NCBI GenBank assembly: GCA_037974665.1
Contig: CM075767.1
Location: 5,605,501 to 5,669,500, forward strand
DNA from: Ehretia macrophylla
Taxonomy: Eukaryota > Streptophyta > Magnoliopsida > Boraginales > Ehretiaceae
Direction: 5' to 3'
Length of the DNA stretch: 64,000 nt
Shown in pieces: positions 48,069 to 58,108 of the stretch (within the stretch, counting starts at the first letter, position 1; every line of letters starts with the position of its first letter). The notes under the pieces were generated by a model. That model made no database searches. It saw nothing but the letters and a program-made list of their open reading frames with translations, and was not told where the DNA came from. The translations under genes and the position numbers were made by a program.

Positions 48069-49215
48069 GATTAAGCATTAGTTGTAGGTTAAAGTATGGT
48101 TTTTTAATGTTTATTGGTGTCATAAAGTGCCTTTATAAAGTTGGTGTAGTTAGGTGGTGAGTTGAGTGGCTTAAATGTTACATACTACTTGTATATGAGC
48201 CTTGGAGTTAATGTCAATTGTTGCGAGAGTAACTAGTGGAATTTGGTATTGTTGTATTTAACTTATTGCTCTGAGAGTTATTTATATGAAAAGTAGTTGT
48301 TTACATAAGAAATGGAACAAGTTGGTTTAATTGTGTTTACTTAATTTGACATTCATTAAGAAGTGGTTACATTCTAGTGTTAAGAAGAAATGCAATGTTG
48401 TTAGAAGTTGAGCATGACTTAGTTGAGCTGTCATTAAGCAATTAGAATGTTTTAACTTAGTAACTAAAGTGAAATTAGTGTGTTTAATAAGTTTAAATGC
48501 AATAGAACCCCGTGTATGTTAAGTGAAAGGTTCAAGAATGAATGAAAATTATGTGAACTAAAGGGTGTTATCAAGGCATGCTATGTGGTTTAAAACTTTG
48601 TAGCTCACGTTTATTGATTATAGAGCATGTGAATGATATGTGCATGAGAGTGGCCTCTTTGTCACTTCTCACTTATGTGCATTTATTATACTCAAATGTC
48701 TAAGTGCTTCAACGTGACTACGTGTTATGTGCTATAAACTGTCTCTAGCAAACTAACTGAGCTAACAAGAATTCTAATGTTTTCGTATTTTCATGGTAGT
48801 AACCATCGTGTTGGCCTAGAAGTGGTAACCACCCACTGGGTGGCAACGGGCTTGCTTATAGGTGCTAACCCTCCGTGGAGTATTCTCTCATCGCATGGAC
48901 GGAGCGTTCCATGGGCATGGGTCATAGGATTATAGGTGCACCAGGAGCACATTGGCGTATAGGGGTTGTTGGCACTAAAATAAAGTGAAGAGAAGAGTAG
49001 TGGAAGAGAAGTGAACCTGCATGGACGGAGCGTTCCATGGGGTTAGCAATATCCTTTTTAAAGTGTTTATTTAATGCTTCTAATGCTTTAATGCCTATCA
49101 TGTTAGTGTTACTTTCCCGTACAATTTATAACGTTTAGCTAAATGTTATTTAAATGTCTTAATTGTATTGCACAAAAGGTTTTCAAAAATCGTCCCATTT
49201 ATCCCTCCTTCACTA

Positions 49216-49231
49216 AGCATAAGTGTATGCT
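49216..49231 (+). other. Conserved LTR hairpin (stem AGCATA/TATGCT)
   Basis: Six pairs close the loop AGTG. CTCACCC follows directly and TTTCAGGT lies at 49253-49260. Confidence 0.65.
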
Positions 49232-49764
49232 CACCCTTTTTCTTCAACCACCTTTCAGGTATTGCAAAGATAGAAGGAAAATTCGAGAATTCGTGGATAG
49301 CTCGTTGTTTGGGAGTAGTTGCCATGTGTGAACTATTAGTTGAAATGTAAAGTAATATATATATAAGGTGTATTTAGTGATTTAATTATATGTTCTGCTT
49401 TGTTGACCTGGTTTATATTTGTTGTAAGTAGGAATTTGTAATAAATTTAATTTAAAGTATTAGAGTGGTATGATAAGCTAGTATTTGTATTAGGTTAGTT
49501 TTGTTTAAATCTGATGCTTGTATGTACCTGTCTAAGGAAAGAAAGCTAGAATAGTCTTATGAATTGGAGATAGAACCTTATATATATGTTTCGGGATATT
49601 GTTTTCTATTCATTTTTTTGCGTACAGGTTTGTGGATAGGCCTAAGTACAGGAGAAACTCTATCCACTTTTTCTCATTTTTCGTACCCGAGATTAGGATC
49701 GGGTTAATGTTAGTGGAGTGAATAGGGGTTCTGATTTCGTGAGGGATCAGGGCGTTACAGTAAC

Positions 49765-49920
49765 TATCGGCTGAACCTTTTGCAATACAAAACCCTTTAT
49801 TTTTTTTGTTAAGCACTCTAACCTCCGTTTTAGTTCTGGTGCCCATATTCATTCTATAATTCAACCCCCTATCACTGGCCTCAAACATAAAAAGGCTTTA
49901 GTGACAAAATCCACGTACAG
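49765..49920 (-). pseudogene. LINE fragment, continuation upstream of the solo LTR
   Basis: Reading on the minus strand across the duplication site gives VQPIVT here and VKMN at 43.8 kb. This is the usual LINE segment just before the reverse transcriptase (VDPKVT-EMN type). Beyond about 49850 the match is not convincing. It supports a LINE copy cut by the solo LTR. Confidence 0.55.
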
Positions 49921-50038
49921 AATCGATACATATCTTAACCAAAAGATGAGATTATTATTATTTTTTAAATAGATGGGTGCGAACATATTGCACGATTATG
50001 GGAGAAAGTAGACCTAAAAGAAAAAGGCTAACAAAATT

Positions 50039-50498
50039 TGTTGTGATAGGCCTAGACTAATTTAGAGAACAAGAACTTATGTAGAAAATATTTTTAGAAG
50101 TGGAAGAGGAGAATTTTGGAGGAACTAGAGAAGTTGTATTGAAGAGAATATTTTGATTTTGGCATTGTTACAAATGCTTGGAGTTGCCCCCTATTTATAG
50201 GTGTTTAAGGAGCATTCTACACAAGATTTTTGAAAGTACATGGAATATTCTAGGTAATATTCCTAGATCCTTTTAGGTAGACAAAGATATTTAGAATAAA
50301 TTAATTTTCTCCTAGACTCTTCTAGATAAATTTGTAAGATATTCTTCAAGACTTCTTCTAGAATTTGGGCTAGATAAGTTTCTAACTTGGGCTCTCAATT
50401 GGACCAACATTTTCTTTCTTTTGGACCAAATAAATGTTATAACTAGTCCAATACTTGATCATGAATACTTAGCCTAAATTCAAGTTTACTTTCCAACA
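50039..50498 (-). repeat. 3' LTR of the Tork-like element
   Basis: 460 bp with inverted ends TGTTGG..CAACA on the minus strand, directly after the polypurine tract AAGAGGGGG (about 50499-50508). A TATA box (CTATAAATA) lies at 50192-50199 on the minus strand. Confidence 0.82.
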
Positions 50499-53145
50499 CC
50501 CCCTCTTAAACTTGAATTTGTCATTCCAAGGCGAGATCTCAGTTTGAGAAAGCCTTCAGTTGAGGGAGGCTTAGTGAAGATATCCGCTACCTGGTCTTGC
50601 GACTTCATGTACTTTATCTGGACATCTTTCTTTGTCACACATTCTCTGATGAAATGATGTTTGGTATCAATATGCTTACTTCTATCATGGAATATAGGAT
50701 TCTTTGCCAACGCAATTGCTGACTTGTTGTCTATGAATATTTCTATTGCTTTATCTTGAGAAAAATTGAGCTCCTTAATCAAATTTCATAGTCATAGCGC
50801 ATGATACACAGTTGCAGTAACGGCTACATACTCAGCTTTACATGTCGATAATGTGACTATTGGTTGCTTCTTTGAAGTCCATGTGAATGCTGTGTTTCCA
50901 AAGTAGAATACGAACCCTGATATACTTTTTTGATCATCCATGTCTCCAACCCAATCACTATCACTATATCCCACTAATTTGAAGTTGCTTGTAGAGGGAT
51001 AGAGGATACCGTAATCACTAGTGCCTTTTATATATCGAATGATTCTTTTTGCAACCTTGAAATGATGAGTTGTTGGAGTCTCCATGAACCTGCTGATGAA
51101 TCCCACTCCAAATAGGATGTCTGGTCTTGTGCATGTCAAATATCGTAGACTCTTGACCAGGTTCTTGCACAATGTTGGATCCACCTTCTCAGCTTCGTCA
51201 TATCTAGACAGCTTTACTCCACATTCTACTGGGGTACTTATTGGCTTGAAGTTGTTCATATTGAACTTCTTGAGAATTTCCTTTGCATATCCTTCTTGAG
51301 ATATAAAGATTCCATCATCCCCTTACTTCACTTCAATTCTGAGATAGTATGCCATGAGTCCGATGTCCGTCATTTCAAATTCTTGTGCCATTGCCTTCTT
51401 GAAGTCTTCGAACATTTTTAGGTTGTTTCCAGTGAAGATCAAGTCATCCACGTACAAACAGACAATCATGATATCCACTTTTTCATCCACTTTTGTATAT
51501 AATGAGTACTCGTGAGGACATTTCTTGAAATTATTCTCTTTCAAATACTTGTCGATTCTGGTGTTCCATGCCCGATGAGCTTGTTTCAACCCGTACAAAG
51601 CCTTTTTCAACTTCAAGACTTTGTCTTCATGGCCTCGAACAATGTAACCTTCGGGTTGCTCAAGATATACTTTTTCTTCAAGAAATCCATTTAGGAATGC
51701 TGATTTAACATCCATCTAATAGATCTTCCACTTCTTCTGAGATGCTATTGAAATCAGCAATCTTGTTGTTTCTAGACGAGCAACTGGGGCAAAGACTTCA
51801 TCATAGTCAATGCCAGCTCTTTGTTTGTATCCTTTGGCCACCAATCTTGCTTTGTATCTTTCAACATCTCCTTTGGCATTCTTCTTAGCTTTGTAGACCC
51901 ATTTTACTCCAATTGCCTTGTGCCTCGTTGGTAAGGTTGTTAGCTCCCATGTGTCATTTTTCTTGATTGTTTTAATTTTCTCATCCATAGCTTTTTTCCA
52001 TTCTTTACCTTTTGCTGCTTCTTCAAAGTTGAGGGGCTCCCAATTAGCAAAGAGACAGAATAGAGTGAGGTCATTCTGATTCTCTGTTACCTCATAAATT
52101 TCATGTAGAGTCCTTACTCAGTGAGGTCTTGCATCCGAGCTCTCCGTTGATGATGATGTTGTTTCTTGTGGTGTTGTTGGTGATAAAAGCGAAGTCTCAT
52201 GATTGGTTGCTTCTTCAATTCTTGGCGGTTCTTCTTCGAACATTGGGAAGAACATGTATTGCTCATTTTCTTCTTTACTCCAGTCCCATGAGCTCTTCTC
52301 ATTGAACTCCACGTCTCTGCTTATGGTGGACTTCCTTGTACTTGGATTGTATAACTTGTATCCTTTTGAGTTTTGGTCATTGCTAATGAGGATGTACTTC
52401 TCGCTTTTATCATCGAGCTTTGTTCTTCTTTGGTCCGGAACATGTACATAGGCTATGCTTCCAAATACTCGTAGGTGTGCAATACTTGGATTGTACCCGC
52501 TCCATGCTTCTTGGAATGTTTTATTCCAATGCTCCTTGTGGGAGAACGATTTGATAGATACACTGCACAATCTACAGCTTCAGCCCAGAATTCCTTTGGC
52601 AATATCTTACTCTTGAGCAAGCTTCTTGTCATGTCGAGGATGGATCTATTCTTCCTTTCTACTACTCCATTTTGTTGTGGTGAGTATGGAAGAGTGAGTG
52701 GACATTTGATTCCATTTTCTTCACAATATGTCTTAAACTCTTGTGAGTTGAATTTTCCCCCTCTATCGGATCTCATCGCCTTTATTGTATGTCCACTTTG
52801 TTTCTGCACAAGAGTCTTGAATTTCTTGAAGGCATTGAAGACCTCTAATTTTTCTTTTTGGAAATATACCCATGTTTTTCTGCTGAAATCATCAATGAAG
52901 AGAATTAAGTACCTGTTTTTGCCAAATGATGCTGGGTTAATTGGGCCGCACATATCGGTGTGAACTAACTCCAATGGCCTCCTTGCTCTTGATGATGCCT
53001 CTTGTGGAAAGCTTTTTCGGAATTGCTTGCCAAGTAGACATCCTTCACATAGTTGATCGGGATGATCAATGGAAGGTAATCCCTTGACCATATGCTTCTT
53101 TGATAGTAGCTTTAGTCCTTCAAAATTGAGATATTGTTTCATTTG
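50499..53145 (-). pseudogene. Tork-like integrase, RT and RNase H, degraded
   Basis: Pre-integrase and integrase come first: LNFEGLKLLSKK, CEGCLLGKQ, ELVHTDMCGPI, FIDDFSRKTWVY, MRSDRGGKFNS and PYSPQQNGVVERKN (53130-52650). RT follows with [15 protein letters not shown] (about 51910), MDVKSAFLNGFLEE (about 51715), YGLKQAHRAWN (about 51590) and CLYVDDLIFTGNN (about 51450). RNase H has TRPDILFGVGFISR (about 51130), SDSDWVGDMDDQKS and DNKSAIALAKNP (about 50730). The end SSLRGGVGK falls on the polypurine tract. The motifs are those of the Tork group. Several breaks are present. Confidence 0.9.
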
Positions 53146-54182
53146 CCCCAAACTAGTCTCCAATATTTCAAAAAAAGTCCCATGTTAGTATCTTCTGTTA
53201 TAAATATAACTGATAACCTATTAAATAACTAAAATACCCTTAATACCTAATTAAAATTACTAAACCCCCTTCCTCTACCCATCTGATCCCTACCCCCACT
53301 CCTAAAGAAAAACAAATACCTCATCCTCCCACCCCCATCCCGCTGCCCTATTCCTACCCTTTACCCATCTGATCTCACCCTCAATCTCACTCCCAAAGAA
53401 AGAAAAAAAACCATACCCCCTCCCTATGCCACTGCCCTATCCCTCAACCCCTAACCCGCTACCTTATTCCTCATCCCCCCTCCCCTACCCCCACTACCCC
53501 CATCCCGCTGCCTCATCCCTATCTGACCAAAAAAAATAAAAACAACCAAAAAATAGGTATGTATATTGTGTGTGGTGTGATTTATATATGTTATTTGAGT
53601 GTATATATGTGTGTTATGTGTATATGTTGTATATATGTGGGTTGTGTGTGTGTGTGTTGTATATATGTGTGTTGTGTGTATTTGTTTTATATATGTGTAT
53701 TGTGTGTATGTGTGTGCTGAATTAGGAGATGGTTGGTGGGCAGCGGTGATTGTGTGGTATGTGTATGTCTGTGTATTGTGTATATAGTTTGTGTGAATAT
53801 GTACATTGTGTATGTGATTTGTGTGAATATATGTGTACATATGTGTGTGATTTATGTGTGTTTTATGTGTTCGTTGTGGCAGGGGCAGTGGTTGATGGTG
53901 GTAGAGGCGATGGGTAGTGGTAGCACGGGCGGTGGGTGATAGTAGTGGTGGTAGCATTAAGAAGAAGATGGATGATTTTACCCTTTTACCCCCTTATTAC
54001 TATTAATTTCTATTAAGTTAAACACCTAGTTTAACAGAAGGGACTAACTTAGCACTTTTTTCGAAACATTAGGGACTAGTTTGGGATAGTTAAAATAATA
54101 GGGACTAGTTTGGGATAAAAAAAATAATGGAGACTAGTTTGGGACAAAAGGAAACAATGGGGACTTGTAGTGAGATTTTCCC
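53146..54182. mobile_element. Mutator-like non-autonomous element, left end truncated
   Basis: The inverted repeats match between CCCCAAACTAGTCTCC (53146-53201) and the region ending GGGACTAGTTTGGG (54032-54085). Outside the right one are further copies of AGGGACTAGTTTGGGAT and the end GAGATTTTCCC near 54182. The left side lacks this outer part, so no duplication is seen. The centre is CT-rich (53260-53530) then TG-rich (53555-53880). No transposase. The Mutator-like call comes from the repeat style and is tentative. Confidence 0.6.
53555..53880. repeat. TG-rich microsatellite-like block
   Basis: Irregular repeats of GTGTGTATATGTTGTATATATGTG kind over about 320 bp, broken by a unique GGTTGGTGGGCAGCGG stretch. 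His/Thr/Tyr-rich open frames on the minus strand are products of this repeat and not genes. Confidence 0.8.
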
Positions 54183-54400
54183 TATCATTTTTTAGGTATA
54201 GATTTAGTGTTTAGATGTAGTTTGTAGTAGTATTTACATCTCTTATTCTTTCATTTGCTTGCTTCTATTTCTTGTTTCTCGGGTCCTTTCCTTTTTTAAT
54301 TCTCTTCTTTTCTAGATGAATTGAATAATGGCATATCAGATTCAACCCTTCAAATTTTAATCATAAGATTAGGACTAGGGTAAAAGCTTTCAGGCTAACA
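54183..54400 (-). repeat. LTR stump, SIRE-like
   Basis: On the minus strand it starts TGTTAGCCTGAAAGCTTTTA, close to the start of the LTR at 59347 (TATTAGCCTAAAGGCTTTTA). It is cut by the Mutator-like element end near 54182. Confidence 0.55.
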
Positions 54401-54987
54401 ATCTGCCACTTTTTTATGATGACAAAATCTTACAAACTCAAGAATGATATAAAGGTATTAGTAAGATATGGTAAGGAAAGAGAATGTTCCCCCTTACTAT
54501 ATGCATATCAAATTTTCATGCTACTCTCAATGTTATTCTTCAAATTTACCTGCTACTCTTATATGCTATTCTTTCGATTTCTCCCCCTTTGGCATCATCA
54601 AAGGAGAGACAAGAGGAAATATCACTACAGTGGGATTTCACCAAAATATTATTCCAATGTTATTTTTCATATACGCAATGCCATTAAAGAGTAGAGTCAA
54701 AACATAGAGGCATACTTAAGGGCAAGTAAAAGCAATATAAACATGAGAAAAAGAAAGCTACAATCAATCATGCATAGTAAAATGAAAACAAGAGAGGCTC
54801 CCTGTTTCGAAGTACATGTTTGAAAATCCAAAAGAGAAGAAGAAATCCAAAAACCAAGTTTAGACTTAATGAAGCATAGTCTTGAAAAGATAAAAACATA
54901 GTCTTGAAAAGTTCATAGTGAGCAAAAAGAGATCAAGAGACAATCATGAGAATCATTTATTCTTTGGCATATAGGTGAAGACTGGCT

Positions 54988-55233
54988 TCACTTGTCCTTC
55001 AATGCCATCAAGTCTTTTGTGACGATCTTTTGCAACTGTCTAATTTGTTTAGACAAGTTTACAAAGCCTCGAGTGGTGATTTGTTGATGATCCTTGAGAA
55101 GTTTCTCCATGTTTTGTTGCCTCATATTCATCTCACGCATTTGTTGAAGCATTTCATCAAACAATCCTTGAGGCATCTGATTCGATCCACTGGGACCACT
55201 CGAAACACCATGACCACCAACACCTTGAGGCAT
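54988..55233 (-). pseudogene. Coiled-coil frame in SIRE-like 3' region
   Basis: 81 codons. A Gly/Ser-rich start (MPQGVGGHGVSSGPSGSNQ) is followed by a heptad-like Gln/Leu/Met helix (LFDEMLQQMREMNMRQQNME). SIRE-type elements often have an extra frame with coiled coils after RNase H, sometimes called env-like. The function is unknown. It could also be chance. Confidence 0.4.
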
Positions 55234-55249
55234 TAGTTATGGGATGTTG

Positions 55250-56050
55250 CATAAAAAAGTGTGTTTGTTTAAACTATTTAGAGAGTTTGGAATATTGGTA
55301 AAAGAAGAGTTTATGTAGCATGTGTTGGTTAAGATATATGATATACATTAAGTGCTTAGTGTTAGTTCTGATATGATTAAGACTTGAGCCATTAGCATAG
55401 ACTAGTATTGCAATGCATTTAGGAGTATAAGTTATGTACAAAAGGGTTAATAAGTGAATATGAGGGCCTACGTATATCCTCGATCAAGACTTTCATATAT
55501 AGGTGCTAAGATGTTACCCGTACTAGGACAGCTTAAGGGATAATAGGCATGAAGTAATATACGTGAATTTGGGACTCGAATGAAACCTCAGCCATTATGT
55601 GCTACTCTTGTATGTTGAAACTTATACCTGTACTGTGATTTCTTATTGATTATGATATAGATGTTATTGGAGATGCTTTTGTTTTATGTGATGATTTGAG
55701 CTAGGGTTTGACTTTTAGATGTTACTTGGAGAACTGTGATGTTATATTGTGCTAAAGAGTTGAGGTTCCTAGTTATATAAGTTGTCTTACTTGTGTTATA
55801 TGATTAAAGGTCTTGGGAATTAATCAAACCACTCTTGAGGCTATTTAAGGTGAACAGTTGAATTAGATTATTCAAATCATTAATTCCATTCCTACTATGA
55901 TAATGATTATCATGTATGAGGTATGTATCGTATATTCCAAAGCCTGAGTTTGAGGCATATAAATTTGACATCGATATTCTCCTTTTATATTAGGTATATT
56001 TTCCTGTTATTGAAAAATTTATTCCTTTTATAATTATTTATTCACTTATT
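55250..56050. other. Unassigned 0.8 kb inside the SIRE-like remnant
   Basis: No copia motif on the minus strand and no long frame on the plus strand. It may be a separate insertion or a piece of unrelated LTR. I see nothing I can name. Confidence 0.4.
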
Positions 56051-56999
56051 CGATTGATTCTATTGGCATTTACTGTTCTCTTTCATCCCTTTGTTGCTTC
56101 TTGAGAACAATTTGGACCTTCCTGATATCTCACTTTTCCTCATCTTCAAGTTTAGTTTAGACTATTGGAAGAGTAGATTTTATACTCGTTGTCGTTGTTT
56201 ATATTCTTTGATGTTCACTTTAATTTTGTCTATTGGACTTGTTCATTCATTGCTAAGACATTCTTTCTTGTTGCCAAATTGTTATTTCTTTTACTGGCAT
56301 TGGTTCTATGTAGTGGTTGTTAATGGCCCCACTGATGAATTATTCATATTCATTCAACCATCACCCATACAAGTGAATTGGACTTCCTTAGGTTATTTGG
56401 GCTTAAGCCAAGAAAGAATTCTAGCATCTCTACCTACCATGTTTCTATATCTATAGTGTGATGTAATATGTCTATGTTTTTCACAATATGTTCATACTTT
56501 TTGAAATCCTCTTGATGTTGAATCTTCATTTGAGGAAGCAGATGGTTTTACAAAGTAGCTTTTGAAAGATTTTTGTTTTGTAAATTGTTCATAATCAATG
56601 TCATTTTTATCAAATGCCAATTTTTGTGAACTAAGCATTTTATCCAAAGTTTCTTTTCCTTTTGTAAATTTTGCTAAGCTCTTTTTAAACTTTGAACTTC
56701 TTTTTCAAGTCTTTCAATTTTTTCTTGAAATTCTTCTTTCAAATTGTAGTATTGACGAGCCTTGTTATGTGCACAATTATGACCCTCTTCAAGTCTCTCT
56801 TTTAAATTTTCAAATCTTCTTTTTCTTTTTGAAGTTCTTTGATTTTTGAAAGAACAATTTAAAAGTTCTCATGCATTTTTGAGAATTTATTTTGTAATTC
56901 TTCAAATGAACATTCATCATGGAATTATATGGACCTAGAACAAGAACTAGAACTAGAAGATGAACATGCCTCATTATCCTCTTTTGCCATAAGGCATAC

Positions 57000-57850
57000 A
57001 GTGTTGGCAACTTCTTCTTGTTTTTTACTTTCTCCATCAGTTGAGTTGTTTTCACTGTAATTTGCCTTTATAACTTTTCCTCATTTGGTTTTGATGATCC
57101 TTGGGCAATTTACTTTTATATGCCCTGGTTTGTTACAATTAAAGAATCTTGATTCTTCTTTTGGTTTGTCTTTGCTTTTATTCCTCAAGTTGTTGTTTGA
57201 TGAAGTTTTTCTTCTTATCTTCTTGTATTTGAGGAATTTCTTCAAGTTCCTTGCGAGGAGGGCCGTCTTATCATCATTACCCTCTTCATTATCACCTTCT
57301 TTTTCATCACTTGAATGTGCTTTTGGTGCAAGTAGTGCAAGTGTTTTCTTGTTGTTTTTCTTTTCTTTTTCTCAGCCCTTGTTCTTCAACTCATTACTCA
57401 TGAGAGATCCCATGAGCTCACTAATGGTAAGATTTTTGAGATTTCTTGCCTCTTTAATTGTTGTCACCTTTGCTTCCTATGGTTTGGTCAAGCTTCAAAG
57501 CAATTTTCCCACCATTTCTGCATTAGAATACTCTTTCCTAAGTGATTTAAGGGCATTCACAATATCCGTAAATCTAGAAAACATTTGTTCAAAACTTTCA
57601 TCTTGTGACATTTTAAACATTTCGTATTTGTGAACAAGCATGGGAATCCTAATTTCTTTAACTTGATTAGTTCCTTTATATGTGAATTTTAATTGATCCC
57701 AAATCTCTTTAGCACTCTTACACCTAGAAATATTATTGAATTCATTTGAGTCTAAAGCAAGATATAACATATTCATAGCTTTATAGTTCCTTTCAACAAT
57801 ATTAAAATCATTATCATCATAGTCTTCTTCCGATTTGAAAATGGTAGTGG
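57000..57850 (-). pseudogene. copia gag with zinc knuckle (SIRE-like)
   Basis: UBN2-type gag motifs: ALDSNEFNNISRCKSAKEIWDQL (about 57740), KYEMFKMSQDESF and LKSLRKEYSNAEM (about 57530). A Lys/Asn/Glu-rich linker follows, then CCHC knuckle FFNCNKPGHIKVNCP (about 57130) and a Ser-rich tail. The part from 57776 to 57495 is open. The rest has several breaks. Confidence 0.85.
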
Positions 57851-58093
57851 TTTCGTCTACTTTCGTCTACTTTCGTCTTAGTTATCATGGGAGTGATTGG
57901 TCCATCGCTTATTACTTTTCAAGCTCTAATGTCATTAGCAAGAATGTAGATCTTTATTCTAGTTTTCCAAAAAGAGTAGTAGGTTCTACTAAACAATGGT
58001 CATCGAGTGGAAGATTGGCTCTCAACTATGGTAGACATTGATATATTTTCCATTTTGATTCTCTATTAGTTGTTAGACTATATGTAGAGTTCT

Positions 58094-58106
58094 AGCTCTG
58101 ATACTA
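58094..58106 (-). other. Primer-binding site, tRNA-iMet type
   Basis: The minus strand reads TAGTATCAGAGCT, one base from TGGTATCAGAGCT, next to the LTR. Confidence 0.7.
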
Positions 58107-58108
58107 CT

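Larger units (their letters stand above)
43807..49759 (+). mobile_element. Solo LTR (outer), about 3.0 kb without its insert
   Basis: It starts TGTGACGCCCGAACCC and ends TCAGGGCGTTACA. The flanks are GTAAT (43802-43806) and GTAAC (49760-49764), a 5-bp duplication with one difference. There is no PBS or coding sequence. It is interrupted by a second solo LTR at 45160-48068. The ends resemble those of the solo LTR at 3836-6315. It carries a GC island (about 48800-49040) and the hairpin module. Confidence 0.85.
50039..53145 (-). mobile_element. Ty1/copia (Tork-like) element, 3' half
   Basis: On the minus strand: integrase, RT, RNase H, polypurine tract and 3' LTR. Gag, protease and the 5' LTR are missing, because the sequence stops at 53145 where a Mutator-like element begins. 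About five or six breaks are visible. It is better preserved than the other pol regions here, which suggests a fairly recent insertion. Target duplication cannot be checked. Confidence 0.88.

Noticed and set aside
53451-53957. Long His/Thr/Tyr-rich open frame on the minus strand
   Set aside because: It is the translation of the TG-rich microsatellite and CT-rich block of a transposon.
56091-56456. Open frame with QPSPIQVNW, resembling the PAPIQV box of plant O-GlcNAc transferases (SEC/SPY)
   Set aside because: Only about 15 residues are similar, spacing is off, no other part of that domain is seen, and the opposite strand lies downstream of a copia gag. Most likely chance.
57085-57633. 182-codon plus-strand open frame
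   Set aside because: It is the reverse of a copia gag with recognisable zinc knuckle on the minus strand. The Leu/Phe/Ser-rich translation reflects Lys/Glu/Asn codons read backwards.
57845-57882. Threefold TTTCGTCTAC repeat
   Set aside because: Three short units only, in the leader-proximal part of a degraded gag. No structure beyond slippage is needed.
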